NCBI RefSeq assembly: GCF_020181035.1
Contig: NZ_JAIQYY010000033.1
Span: 1-64,000 of the forward strand
From: Streptomyces sp. CoH27
GTDB lineage: Bacteria > Actinomycetota > Actinomycetes > Streptomycetales > Streptomycetaceae
Reading direction: 5' to 3'
Length of the DNA stretch: 64,000 bases
The notes beneath the pieces are model-generated. The model was not told the DNA's origin, made no database searches, and saw nothing but the letters and a program-made list of their open reading frames with translations. The translations under genes and the position numbers were made by a program. Positions 51,078 through 60,614 of this stretch are shown in pieces (position 1 is the first letter of the stretch; the number at the start of each line of letters is the position of its first letter).

Positions 51078-52016
51078 ATGACCACTCCCCGCATGCAGCT
51101 CGTCCTGAGCGAGAACTGGACCATGACCGCAGGCCGCGCGGACCTGCCGACCGTGGTCCGCTGGGCCCGCGAGGCCGAGGACGCCGGATTCGACTCCGTC
51201 ATGATCAGCGAACACATCGTGCTCGGCCCGGACGCCGGCGCCAACGGCGTGATGGGCAACCCCCGAGACTACGCTCTGCCGGGCAACCAGGACCCCCGCA
51301 CCCCATGGCCCAACTCGCTCATACTGCTCGGCGCGATCGCCGCCGTCACGGATCGCCTGCGCCTCGCCGCGTCGGCGGTCATCGCTCCCCTGCGGCACCC
51401 CCTGCTCCTGGCCCGCGAGCTCGGCACCCTCGACCTTCTCTCCGAGGGCCGTCTGATGGTGCTGCCCAACGTCAGCTGGAGCCGGGACGAGTACGCGGCA
51501 CTCGGTGTCCCGTTCTCCCGGCGCGGCAAGCTCCTCGACGAACACCTGGAGATCTGGGCGAAGCTGTGGGGCCCCTCCCCCGTGTCCCACGAGAGCGAGT
51601 ACTACACCTTCCGGGACGTCTACTTCGAGCCCAAGGCCTACCGCCCGGACGGCCCCCGGCTCTGCTTCGGCGGCGCGGGCATGCACGACGCGATGGTCCG
51701 CCGGATCGTCCGGCACGGCCATGCCTTCAACCCGCTGGGCAAGGTGACGTCCGAGGAGATGCAGACGCTGAAGGCCGCGATGGCCGCGGCGGGCCGCGAC
51801 ATCGCCGACCTGGAGATGATCGGCGGCACCCGCGCCGTGTTCCCCGACGACGACTCCTGCGCCGACCTGGCACAGGCCCTCGAACCCATCCCCGCGCAGA
51901 TGGCCCAGGGCTTCACCACCTTCTGCATCAAGCCCTCGCAGTTCACCGACGACCCGAACGGGGTGGGCGCCTTCTGCCGCGAGGTGATCCGTCGCGTGGA
52001 GTCCCTGACCGCCTGA
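51078..52016 (+). CDS. F420-dependent LLM-class oxidoreductase
   Basis: The 312-residue TIM-barrel protein is in the luciferase-like family that uses F420: RWAREAEDAGFDSVMISEH, RLRLAASAVIAPLRHPLLLARELGTLDLLSEGR, and SRRGKLLDEHLEIW. It would oxidise or reduce an organic substrate with F420/F420H2. The ATG at 51078 has GAGGA eight bases upstream. The next gene supplies reduced F420, which supports the cofactor. It is separated from the P450 by a terminator, so its link to the catabolic regulon is only positional. Confidence 0.88.
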   Translation: MTTPRMQLVLSENWTMTAGRADLPTVVRWAREAEDAGFDSVMISEHIVLGPDAGANGVMGNPRDYALPGNQDPRTPWPNSLILLGAIAAVTDRLRLAASAVIAPLRHPLLLARELGTLDLLSEGRLMVLPNVSWSRDEYAALGVPFSRRGKLLDEHLEIWAKLWGPSPVSHESEYYTFRDVYFEPKAYRPDGPRLCFGGAGMHDAMVRRIVRHGHAFNPLGKVTSEEMQTLKAAMAAAGRDIADLEMIGGTRAVFPDDDSCADLAQALEPIPAQMAQGFTTFCIKPSQFTDDPNGVGAFCREVIRRVESLTA

Positions 52017-52116
52017 CGGCGCCGGCCGATGTCCCGCATCGCGGCCCGAGCAGCCCGCTGACGACGAACGGCACCGGGTCGCGGAAGAACGAACCGAACG
52101 AGCCAAGGACCACAGC

Positions 52117-52845
52117 ATGACGACTCCCGACGAAGCCGCCAGCACCCGTCCCTCCACTCCCGCTGAAGCCACTCGAAACGATCCCCATCGCCTCCCCGAT
52201 GTGTCCGGCCTGGTCGTCGGCATCCTCGGCGGAACCGGCCCACAGGGGCGCGGCCTCGCTTACCGGCTCGCCGGCGCGGGCCAACAGGTCGTCATCGGGT
52301 CACGGAACGCCGCCCGTGCCACCTCCACGGCAGCAGCCATCGGCGATGACATCCGCGGCACTGACAACGCCACGACCGCGCGGGAGAGCGATCTGGTGAT
52401 CGTCGCCACTCCCTGGGAGGGACATGCCGAGCTACTGACCACGCTCCGCGATGAACTCGCCGGCAAGATCGTGGTCGACTGCGTCAACCCGCTCGGCTTC
52501 GACAAGAAGGGAGCCTACGCACTCAGGCCCGCGGAGGGCAGCGCCGCCCAGCAGGCTGCCGCGCTGTTGCCGGACTCCCGGGTGACCGCCGCGTTTCACC
52601 ATCTCTCCGCCGTCACTCTGGAAGACCGTCAGATCGAGAAGATCGACACCGACGTACTCGTCCTGGGCGACGAACGCGCCGCTACCGACACCGTCCAGGC
52701 ACTCGCCTCACGCCTCCCAGGCGCACGCGGCGTCTACGGCGGACGACTGCGCAACGCCCACCAAGTGGAGTCGCTGGTAGCCAACCTGATCTCGGTGAAC
52801 CGCCGCTACAAGGCCCACGCCGGCCTGCGCCTCAGCGACGTCTGA
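52117..52845 (+). CDS. npdG: F420:NADPH oxidoreductase
   Basis: The 242-residue protein matches NpdG/Fno: the NADP-binding GILGGTGPQGRGLAYRLAGAG near residue 34, GSRNAARA, VIVATPWEGH and VVDCVNPLGFDKKGAYAL. It moves hydride between NADPH and F420. About 30 Ser/Thr/Pro-rich residues precede the core; the ATG at 52117 is kept because no better start is seen. It follows the LLM oxidoreductase by 100 bases on the same strand, forming a two-gene redox unit. Confidence 0.92.
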   Translation: MTTPDEAASTRPSTPAEATRNDPHRLPDVSGLVVGILGGTGPQGRGLAYRLAGAGQQVVIGSRNAARATSTAAAIGDDIRGTDNATTARESDLVIVATPWEGHAELLTTLRDELAGKIVVDCVNPLGFDKKGAYALRPAEGSAAQQAAALLPDSRVTAAFHHLSAVTLEDRQIEKIDTDVLVLGDERAATDTVQALASRLPGARGVYGGRLRNAHQVESLVANLISVNRRYKAHAGLRLSDV

Positions 52846-52924
52846 GCAGACTCCCAGCGTCTTTCATCGAGCCCCGCCCCCAATGTCTCGCCTCCAATCC
52901 GGTACAGCCATGGGACGCAACCAG

Positions 52925-53338
52925 AGATGGCGCCCCGCCGAGTGGTGTAGCCATACGGATCGCGTGGATCCGCTCAGAATCGAACTGGCAGTTCCCAGCC
53001 AGCTCGCGGGTCTGTCGTTCGTGCTGCTCGCAGGCGTCAGCACCCCGTTCCGGCGCGGCGGCGGCTGCGTCAGCCGACTGACCTGCGGAGTCACGAACTC
53101 TGCACCGCTACACCACTCGGTGGGACGCCACCGTCCCCAGTCGTGCCCCACGGCGTGGTGTAGCCATGTGGAAGGCGCGCATCCCGTAACCGGGCGACGC
53201 GGTGGAGCTTCCTGCGCGACCGGCCGGCTGGTCACAGCGGCATGGCCCACAAGGTTCCCGGGTGCCGGGCGAATCACCACCGCGATCTGCGGCATCACGA
53301 AGGCGGCTCGACTACACCACCCGCCGGGACACCATCTC
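52925..53338. repeat. four copies of a ~46-bp repeat in alternating orientation
   Basis: Copies at about 52927-52972 (+), 53086-53133 (-), 53144-53180 (+) and 53289-53336 (-) share the core CCGAGTGGTGTAGC or its complement. The two minus copies match at 34 of 48 positions; the first plus copy matches the second copy's complement at about 35 of 46. They make two 200-210-bp units, each bounded by inverted copies. No convincing gene lies in 52846-53596. Confidence 0.65.
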
Positions 53339-53596
53339 TCCGTGTCTGCCGCACGCCGCCGATCCCCACGGCTCTGACAGCAGCCTCATCCCCTGCAAGC
53401 ATGGACGAACCCGCCCTCGTTTCTGTCCCCAACCAGGAGACAACGCGCGGGTTCAGCGGTTGGCCCCTGCAATCATCCGCGAACTCGCGCTCTTCGCCAC
53501 GGGCGGAGGCGAAAGTGATGGGCACGATCGTTGCCATCCACGGCTTGCTGACGAACCCTCGCGGCTGGGGCAGGGACGCCCGTCGGCCAGTCCTCG

Positions 53597-54271
53597 TCAG
53601 GTGCCGGTGTAGGGACGTTGGGCGTCGTCGGTCCGGTACGCGATGTGCTCGGTGACCGAGACCACGCCGTCGACGCCGCGGCACAGCTGCTCGATCACGG
53701 GAATCAGACTCCTGTACTCCACGGCGCCGCCGAGAGTGACCCGCCCCTCGCGGACCTCGACGGTGACCTCCGAGGGAACGAGCCCCATGGTGCGCCGTAG
53801 CACGTCCTGGGTGATCTCGTCGCGGATGGCGTCGTCACGGCGCAGGAAGATCCGCAGCAGATCGCCACGGCTGACGATGCCCAGGAGCCGGTCCGCCTCG
53901 TCCACCACGGGCAGCCGCTTGACGTGCTGGGCCTCCATGAGGCGAGCGGCCTCCACCACGTTCCACTCCGGGCGCGCGCACACCGCGGGAGCCGACATCA
54001 GTTCCTCGGCGCGGGAACCCTCGGCCTTGGCCCGCTCCCAGGCCTCCAGGTTCGGGATCGAGACCCTGCCCGACGGGTCGGCCTGGTCCGCGCTCTTGCG
54101 CAGCAGGTCGGCCTCGGACACCACGCCCACCGGACGGTCCAGATCATCCACTACTGGTACGGCGGTGACGTCGTTCTCTGCCAGCAGCCTGACCAGATCC
54201 TTGAAGGGCGTATCACGCCGCGCCCGGACGACATCCCGGGTCATCAGCTCCTCGACCGTTCGGTGCTGCAT
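53597..54271 (-). CDS. CBS-pair plus BON domain protein
   Basis: The 224-residue paralogue of the 15300 gene has CBS1 (ELMTRDVVRARRDTPF...VGVVSEADLL), CBS2 (ELMSAPAVCARPE...HVKRLPVVDEADRLLGIVSRGDLL) and a BON domain (EVTVEVREGRVTLGGAV). It should bind adenine nucleotides and act in energy-stress sensing. The ATG at 54271 has GGGAGGC six bases upstream. A DosR-like dyad lies at 54310-54323, between it and a broken DUF1918 gene, mirroring the CBS/DUF1918 content of island 1. Confidence 0.9.
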   Translation of the reverse strand: MQHRTVEELMTRDVVRARRDTPFKDLVRLLAENDVTAVPVVDDLDRPVGVVSEADLLRKSADQADPSGRVSIPNLEAWERAKAEGSRAEELMSAPAVCARPEWNVVEAARLMEAQHVKRLPVVDEADRLLGIVSRGDLLRIFLRRDDAIRDEITQDVLRRTMGLVPSEVTVEVREGRVTLGGAVEYRSLIPVIEQLCRGVDGVVSVTEHIAYRTDDAQRPYTGT

Positions 54272-54309
54272 GGCGCCTCCCGTAGACCGGCCGCCCACCT
54301 AGCGGACAC

Positions 54310-54323
54310 GGGGCTCTCGCCCC
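54310..54323. promoter_or_regulatory. DosR-like dyad upstream of the CBS gene
   Basis: GGGGC-TCTC-GCCCC is a perfect 5-4-5 dyad 39 bases upstream of the CBS start and 65 bases upstream of the divergent DUF1918 remnant. Confidence 0.45.
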
Positions 54324-54387
54324 ATGCTGCGGTCTGTCCCGCGTGGCAGGTCGGATACAGCACCATTCTGAGGAGAGGGCGGCGATC

Positions 54388-54606
54388 ATGCGAACTCAGC
54401 TCGGAAACCGACTCGTCGTGGAAAGCCAGCCGACCGGCGCCGTCCGGGCGCGAAGCAGACGCTCGTCCTCACCGAGCTCGTTCGCCGACCAGCCGTGCTC
54501 GTCCCGAGAGAACACCGCAGGTCGCCGCTTGGTTTCGGGCCTGCCCGAGGCGAGCGAGGCGCCGTGGACCTGTCCGCGAAGCGTGATGGCCCTGTTGAGT
54601 AGGTAA
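54388..54606 (+). pseudogene. DUF1918 protein, broken after ~20 codons
   Basis: The start MRTQLGNRLVVESQPTGAVRA matches the N-terminus of the 13285 protein (RAHLGDRLVVESPTTGATR) and of DUF1918 proteins. After that the frame becomes Ser/Arg-rich and unrelated, and no other frame continues the domain convincingly. The ATG at 54388 follows GGAGAGGG. Confidence 0.6.
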
Positions 54607-54666
54607 TGGCATTGGGGCCCCCCTTTGGCCGACTTCCTGCTCACTGCTGGTGCATGTTCGTCATTG

Positions 54667-56004
54667 TCAGGCGCTGGTGAGGATGCGCAGGGCGAGGATG
54701 GTCATGTCGTCGTGACCGTCGCTGGGGTGGTCGTCGGCCAGCGCTTGCACGAGGGCGTCCAGCGGCTGGTCGGCGTGGCGATGGCGAGGTCGGCAAGGGC
54801 ATTCAGGCTCTGATCGACGGTGTGGGCCGGGTGCTCGACGAGACCGTCGGTGAAGAAGATCACGATGCCACCTGGGGGCAATGGGCGGGTGTGGTCGGGA
54901 CGGGGCTGTTCGGTGTCCACTCCGAGGGGCAGGCCGGGCTCGGCATGCAGATATTCGGCCCGGTGGTCGGGGGTGATCAGCAGCGGGGGGAAGTGGCCGG
55001 CGCTGCTCCAGTGCAGCGTCCACCCGGACTCTTCGGGTTCGACGCGGGCCAGGCAGGTCGTGGTGACCGGGATGTCGGTGATGGCGACCACGGTGCGGTC
55101 GAGCCGGGTAAGGACGGCACTGGGCGGAGTACGCCGGTCGAACAGCAAGGCGCGCAGCATGTTGCGGGCAGCCGGCATGGCTGCTGCTGCGCGCAGATCG
55201 TGGCCGACCACGTCGCCGACGACGACGCCCACCGCGTTGTCGGGCAGCGGAACGGCGTCGTACCAGTCTCCGCCGAGGGTGCCCGGCTCGGCTGCCGGCC
55301 GGCAGATGGCGGCGGCCTCAAGCGGGCCCAGGTCCGGCAGGGTGGGCAGCAGCAGCCGCTGGAAGTGTTCGGCGCTTTCGCGGACCTGCCGGAACAGGTG
55401 GGCGTTTTCGATCGCGATGCCGGCGGCGGTGGCCAGGGTGACGACGATGCCCTCGTCGGTGGCGTCGAAGGGGCGGCCGTCATGTCGTTCGGACAGGTAG
55501 AGGTCGCCATAGACCTCGCCACGGAAGCCGACCGCGACCCCCCAGCAGCGTGCGCAAGGGAGGGTGGCCGGATGGAAAGCCGACAGAATCCGGGTGGGAG
55601 GCGATGTCATCGACCCGCAGCGGAGCCAGGTCGTGCATCAGGCGCCCGAGCAGGCCCCGGCCGCGAGGGAACTCCAGCCCGTCCAGGTCGGCCAACTCCC
55701 GTTCGGACAGGTTGGCGGTGACGAACTGCTTCAGGCGCTCGCCGGATTCATCCAGTACCCCCAGCGCCCCGTAGCGGGCGCCGACCAGTTCCATGGCAGT
55801 GGTGATAAGGCGGTGCAGCACCGCGTCCAGGTCCAGCTCCCGACCGAAGGACAGCACCGCATCCAGCAGGTCCTGCAACCGGTTCTTGGCCTGCGCCGTT
55901 GTCTGAAGCTGTTCGGCGATCTGGTCCAGCTCGGCATTCAACTGCCGTTCGGGAAAGCGCAGCTGCCGAGATTCTTCCTCACTGTCTGTCACGGACGTGT
56001 CCAC
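54667..56004 (-). pseudogene. GAF-SpoIIE phosphatase with two frameshifts
   Basis: Three frames together give one complete protein: from GTG at 56004, a GAF domain (GARYGALGVLDESGERL, DSVGFPSGHPPLRTLLG) like that of DevS-type sensors; after a shift in a run of six C at 55538-55543, VAVGFRGEVYGDLYLSERHDG and a PP2C domain (LGGDWYDAVPL, VVGDVVGHDLRAAA, GGIVIFFTDGLVEHP); after a second one-base shift near 54775-54790, QPLDALVQALADDH and DGHDDMTILALRI to the stop at 54667. It lacks the PAS and ATPase modules of the 27051 protein. Either shift could be a sequencing error, but neighbouring genes are also broken. Confidence 0.7.
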
Positions 56005-56229
56005 TGTTCCTCGGCGGCCTTGAGGCGGTGTGAGTCAGTGCCGGTCTTGATCAGCGCGCATTTGAAGATGAAACGATAAGCCCACGCCCGCGCACGACCG
56101 CCCACTCACGCGAGCGGTACACCTCAGCCTCCTGGCGCGACCGTGATCAAGTAAGACCACAGCATGACACGACCAAACAGTCCAACCTCGCCCATTACGC
56201 CAAGAGCGGCATGTCACACCCGAACAGTC

Positions 56230-56460
56230 AGGGTGGCTCTCGTACTCATTGCCGGAGCAGTGGCTCCCGCACCTACCGCCTCGCGGCCCCGCACATTCAG
56301 CCGCTTGACGTGCACAACGCCTCTTTGTACAGCAGGTCGGGTTCAGAGACCACACCGACGACCTGTCCATGCCCATCATCGCTTCCATGGCGCACCAATA
56401 CAGCCGACAGGTCAGGAGACCGATGCTGAGACGCCTCTGCGAGGTGCATGAGGGACAATA
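56230..56460 (-). pseudogene. CBS-domain protein remnant with internal deletion
   Basis: One frame ends CBS1 as GQVVGVVSEPDLLYKEA; immediately after, another frame reads VVHVKRLNVRG, the start of a CBS2 core (compare KHVKRLPV in the intact paralogues). About 60 residues that normally separate these motifs are missing and the frame changes. No start codon or BON domain remains. Positions 56005-56229 and 56461-56575 show nothing else. Confidence 0.45.
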
Positions 56461-56575
56461 GAGGAAAAAGAGAAGAAGGGGCATGAGCTGGCGGCATCCT
56501 CCGCGTGCCCTTGTCAGCCGTATCGCTCGACCACTCATGTCCCGCCGCCGTGCGCCATCCGCAGAGCACCTCATG

Positions 56576-56590
56576 CGGCCGTAAGACCAC
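56576..56590. promoter_or_regulatory. weak DosR-like dyad upstream of the last USP
   Basis: CGGCCGTAAGACCAC matches the 10116-10130 element at 11 of 15 positions, 130 bases upstream of the USP start. Low confidence by itself. Confidence 0.25.
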
Positions 56591-56720
56591 TGAGGAAGGG
56601 CCCACGAAACAGGTGCGGCATCTGGCGGAACGACTACGTAGCCGTAACCCGTCGCGAGCTGAATGAGTTCCACAGGTCCGACGGCGGCGAACACCGACGT
56701 TCGCATACCCGGGAGAAGTA

Positions 56721-57563
56721 ATGACTGATCCCATCGTGGCCGGGGTCGATGGCTCCGGGCGAAGTCTGCGGGCTCTGGTGTGGGCCGCCCACGAGGCGGC
56801 GCTGCGCCACTGTCCGTTGCGCGTCATCCATGTCCTGGCGCCCTACCACTCGTACGCGATGACCGACGAGGGGCGCGAGACAGAGGCAAGCAACTGGGAC
56901 CAGGGCGTCGTGGCCGAGGCCACGACCATTGCGCAGGAAGCCCATCCTGATCTGGAAGTGACGTCCGCCCTGCCCTCGGGCACCCCGGCGGCTGTGCTGC
57001 TTGCCGAGGCAGAGCACGCCCACACGGTGGTGCTCGGCGCCAAGGGCATGGGCGGTTTCGGGAGTCTGTTGCTCGGTTCGGTCGCCTTGCAGGTGGTCGG
57101 TCACGCGGTCTGCCCGGTGGTCGTCGTCAACCACGTCACCACCGGCCACGACCGTATCGTCGTCGGAGCCGACGGGTCGGCGCACTCCCAGGCCGCCCTG
57201 GCCTACGCCTTCGAACAGGCGTCGCTGCGCGGGGCCCGGTTGCAGGCCGTGCACGCCTGGAGCCATCCAGGACCTCACGCGTACGTCAGCGCCTCCCAGG
57301 ACGCCATGGCCAAGGAGCACAGGCAGGCCTTGGAGGAGTGGCTGGCCCCGCTGCGCGAGCAGCATCCCGATGTCGAGGTGATGGAGCTGGTGCCCGATGA
57401 ACCACCGGTCATCGCGCTCGCCCGCGCCTCGGACAGGGCCGACCTCCTGGTTGTCGGCTCCCGCGGGCTCGGCGGTTTCCACGGTCTGGCCCTCGGCTCC
57501 GTGAGCCACCACCTCCTTCAGTTCTCCCAGTGCCCCCTGGCAGTCATTCGCCCACGGATCTGA
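56721..57563 (+). CDS. universal stress protein, two USP domains, both ATP signatures intact
   Basis: The 280-residue tandem USP starts DPIVAGVDGSGRSLRALVWA. Both domains keep the G-2X-G-9X-G-S signature (GAKGMGGFGSLLLGSVA and GSRGLGGFHGLALGSVS), unlike the three USPs of island 1, so this one should bind ATP twice. ATG at 56721 with GGGAGAAG just upstream. It probably belongs to the same hypoxia/stasis response. The 372-base gap to the formate dehydrogenase end (57564-57935) holds nothing I can support. Confidence 0.9.
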   Translation: MTDPIVAGVDGSGRSLRALVWAAHEAALRHCPLRVIHVLAPYHSYAMTDEGRETEASNWDQGVVAEATTIAQEAHPDLEVTSALPSGTPAAVLLAEAEHAHTVVLGAKGMGGFGSLLLGSVALQVVGHAVCPVVVVNHVTTGHDRIVVGADGSAHSQAALAYAFEQASLRGARLQAVHAWSHPGPHAYVSASQDAMAKEHRQALEEWLAPLREQHPDVEVMELVPDEPPVIALARASDRADLLVVGSRGLGGFHGLALGSVSHHLLQFSQCPLAVIRPRI

Positions 57564-57935
57564 GTTCCCAGACGGCCCGAGGAGCCTGCTGATGCTGCGG
57601 GCTGAGACGGTCCGTTTGAAGGAGCTGGGCCCCGCCTCCGGACCCTCGGCGCTGCCAGCACGGTGGGTCTCCTGAGGCTCGGCGAACGTCGCTTCAGGCC
57701 CGGCCCATTCGCAAGCCGCAGCTGAGGGAGAGGGCCTTCCCGGGCGTGGCGCGCACCTGCGTTGCGCCCGGGAAGCGGGCTCACCAGCCTCACCGACGTC
57801 CGCGCTACTCCCGTCCGGGAAGCTGCGGATCTGCCGTCCCCCTGGAAGACAACTCGGATTCAGCCAAGTACCCGTGCACTCCGGCATTGTTTGCCGAACC
57901 CCCGGTTCTGTGCCGGGCACCGTCATTCTCCTTGA

Positions 57936-60614
57936 TCAGGGCACCAGACGTACGGCGGTGACTTTGTACTCGGGGCAGGAGGTGACCGTGTCTGCGTGGT
58001 CGGAGGTGAGGGCGTTTACGCCGCTGGCGGGGAAGTGGATGGCGCAGAAGACCTGGCCAGGTGGGGTCTGGGTGCCGATGCGGACGGTGAGACGGGCATG
58101 GCCGTGCCGGCTCTCGACGGTGACGGGCCGGCCGTCTCGCAGGTGGTGGCGGGCGGCGTCGTCCGGGTGGATGTCGAGGTGGTCAATCGGGTCGAGGAGC
58201 AGGTTGTCGGTGCGGCGGGTCATGCTGCCGGAGTTGTAGTGCGTCAGGCGGCGGCCGGTGACCAGCAGAAGCGGGTAGGTGTCGTCAGGCTGTTCGCCGG
58301 GGGGCAGGTAGGGGACGGCGGCGAGGTGGGCGCGGCCGTCGGGGGTGGCGAAGTGACGGGTGTAGAGCTTGGCCTGGCCGGGCTGGTCAGGGTACGGGCA
58401 GGGCCAGGGCAGGGCCCCTTCGCGGTCGAGGCGCTGGTGGGAGAGGCCGGCGAAGTGGGGGCTGACGCGGGCGCACTCGTCCAGGGCTGCTGCGGGGGTG
58501 GGGCAGCCCAGGTCGGCACCGAGGGCGGCGGCGATGGCCTGGACGATGTGGAAATCGGTCCTGGCCTGTCCTGGAGGTTCCACGGTGGGCCGGACGCGCT
58601 GGAAGCGGCGGTCGAAGTTGACGAAGGTGCCGTCCTTCTCCAGCCAGGAGGCTGCCGGCAGGACGACGTCGGCGCGGCGCGCTGTCGATGACAGGAAGAT
58701 GTCCTGGCTGACGACGAGCGGGCAGGTGTCCAAGGCCGCTGTCACCTGGTTGGAGCTGGGGTCGGTGGAGCAGACGTCCTCGCCGATGATCCACAGTGCG
58801 CGCAGGCACCCCTCCCGTGCGGCGGCGAACATGTGGGGGATGCGCAGCCCGGGCCGCTCGGGGACGGGCGCACCCCACACGTGCTCGGCCCTAGCGCGGG
58901 CGGCCGGGTCGGTGACCTTGTGATAGCCGGGCAGGCTGTCGGGCAGGGCGCCCATGTCGGATGCGCCCTGGACGTTGTTCTGACCGCGCAGCGGATACAG
59001 TCCCAGGCCGTGGTCGGTGCCGACCGCGCCGCGCAGGATGGCGAGATTGGCCAGGGCACGCACGCCGTCGGTGCCGTGCAGGTGCTCGGTGACGCCGAGA
59101 CCGTAGATGATCGCGGGACACCGTGCGCGCCCATACGACCGCGCCGCCGCGACGATGTCGGTCGCGGGCACACCGGTGATCGCGGCGGCCGCCTGTGGCG
59201 TGTACTCCTTGAGCATGTCAACCAGTTCGGGCAGTCCGGCCGCCCGCTCGTGCAGGAACTGCTCGTCGGTCAGTCCCTCGGCGAGCAGGACGTGGGCGAT
59301 GCCGTGACACAGGGCGACATTGGTGCCCGGGCGTGGCCGCAGGTGGACGTCGGCGTATCCGGCCAGCCCGACCGTGCGCGGATCGGCGACGATCAACGCC
59401 GCTCCCCGAAGGGCGCGCCGAAGCAGGCGGGCGCCGACGACCGGGTGAGCGTCGACCGGGTTGGCGCCGACCACCAGCAGGCAGTCGGACTGGTCGAAGT
59501 CGTCGAAGGAGTCGGTGCCGCCGGGCAGGCCGAAGGACGCGGTCAGCCCGGCGGCCGACGGGGAGTGGCACAGCCGGGAGCAGTTGTCGATGTTGTTGGT
59601 GCCGATCACGGTGCGCATGAACTTCTGGACGAGGTAGTTCTCCTCGTTGGTGGCGCGGGCCGAGGAGATCGCCGCGACCGCGTCCGGGCCGCCCTCGGTG
59701 AGAGCGGCTCGCAGCCCGCGTGCGACGTGGTCGAGTGCCTCGTCCCAACTGGTGGGCTCCAGGCGGCCGTCGCGGCGCAGCAGGGGCTGGGTCAGGCGGT
59801 CGGGAGAGGTCAGGAAGCCGTGGGCGAAGCGGCCCTTGACGCAGGCGTGCCCGCGGTTGACCGGGCCGTCGCGATCCGGCAGTACGGCCCTGACCTGGCC
59901 GCCGGCGGTGACGACGTCCAGTGAGCAGCCGACGCCGCAGTAGCCGCAGGTGGTTCGTGTGGTGGCCGTGCCAGGGGGCAGCGAGCGAGAGGCCGGGGCG
60001 CCGAGCGGGAGGCCGGGCTGGAAGATCGCGCCGGTGGGGCAGGTGTCGACGCAGGCCCCGCATGCGACGCAGTCGGAGTCGGCCCACGGGCCTCCGGTGC
60101 CGGGTGCGACGACGGTGTCGGCGCCGCGGCCGACCAGCGTGAGCGCGAAGGTGCCCTGCACGTCGGCGCAGATACGGACGCAACGGTCGCAGGCGATGCA
60201 CAGGTCGCGGTCGAGACGGACGTAGGGATGGGAGTCGTCCCCGCCGCGCTCGCCCGCGCCCAGGGCCGCCTCCGCGCCTATGCCCAACCTCGTGCAGACG
60301 GCGGCCAGTTCACTGCGCGTCTCCTCCAGGGCGCGCTGCGGCAGGGCGGAGACCAGCAGTTCCACCGCGTCGCGCCGCAACGCCTCCAGCTCCTCGCCCG
60401 CCGTCTCGACCTGTGTGCGTGGGCTCGCCGGGGTGACGCAGGCCACCGTGACGATTCCGCCGGCCCGCACCAGGCAGGTCCGGCAGGAGCCGACCGGGGA
60501 CAGCCGATCGTCATGGCACAGCGACGGCAGCCAGACGCCGGCCGCGCGGACCGCATCCAGCACCGAGGCGCCCTCGCCCACCTCGACGCCATGCCCGTCG
60601 ACCTCGATACGCAT
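57936..60614 (-). CDS. NAD-type formate dehydrogenase, molybdenum/tungsten catalytic subunit
   Basis: The 892-residue protein has, in order, a [2Fe-2S] domain (CHDDR, CRTC), two 4Fe-4S clusters (CIACDRCVRIC at 139-149, CVACGACVDTC at 182-192), the CGYCGVGC cluster of the bis-MGD domain (223-230), and catalytic Cys349-His350 in SRLCHSP, where some homologues use selenocysteine. The C-terminal dinucleotide-binding domain ends NALTSDHADTVTSCPEYK. It oxidises formate to CO2 and passes electrons to the NuoF-like subunit. ATG at 60614 overlaps the upstream stop (TGATG). No fdhD or cofactor genes are adjacent. Confidence 0.92.
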   Translation of the reverse strand: MRIEVDGHGVEVGEGASVLDAVRAAGVWLPSLCHDDRLSPVGSCRTCLVRAGGIVTVACVTPASPRTQVETAGEELEALRRDAVELLVSALPQRALEETRSELAAVCTRLGIGAEAALGAGERGGDDSHPYVRLDRDLCIACDRCVRICADVQGTFALTLVGRGADTVVAPGTGGPWADSDCVACGACVDTCPTGAIFQPGLPLGAPASRSLPPGTATTRTTCGYCGVGCSLDVVTAGGQVRAVLPDRDGPVNRGHACVKGRFAHGFLTSPDRLTQPLLRRDGRLEPTSWDEALDHVARGLRAALTEGGPDAVAAISSARATNEENYLVQKFMRTVIGTNNIDNCSRLCHSPSAAGLTASFGLPGGTDSFDDFDQSDCLLVVGANPVDAHPVVGARLLRRALRGAALIVADPRTVGLAGYADVHLRPRPGTNVALCHGIAHVLLAEGLTDEQFLHERAAGLPELVDMLKEYTPQAAAAITGVPATDIVAAARSYGRARCPAIIYGLGVTEHLHGTDGVRALANLAILRGAVGTDHGLGLYPLRGQNNVQGASDMGALPDSLPGYHKVTDPAARARAEHVWGAPVPERPGLRIPHMFAAAREGCLRALWIIGEDVCSTDPSSNQVTAALDTCPLVVSQDIFLSSTARRADVVLPAASWLEKDGTFVNFDRRFQRVRPTVEPPGQARTDFHIVQAIAAALGADLGCPTPAAALDECARVSPHFAGLSHQRLDREGALPWPCPYPDQPGQAKLYTRHFATPDGRAHLAAVPYLPPGEQPDDTYPLLLVTGRRLTHYNSGSMTRRTDNLLLDPIDHLDIHPDDAARHHLRDGRPVTVESRHGHARLTVRIGTQTPPGQVFCAIHFPASGVNALTSDHADTVTSCPEYKVTAVRLVP

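Noticed and set aside
52925-53338. CRISPR array
   Set aside because: The four repeats alternate in orientation, are diverged and are unevenly spaced; no cas genes are present.
53517-53655. Short plus-strand frame starting MGTIVAIHGLLTNP, resembling a hydrolase N-terminus
   Set aside because: Only about 20 residues look protein-like before it becomes Arg-rich and runs into the convergent CBS gene; too short to call.
56035-56706. A 223-codon minus-strand frame
   Set aside because: Cys/Arg-rich sequence with no family features; part of the same DNA is better explained as a CBS remnant in other frames.
57564-57935. Possible short genes in the gap before the formate dehydrogenase
   Set aside because: Frames on both strands are low-complexity with no ribosome sites; nothing matches a known family.
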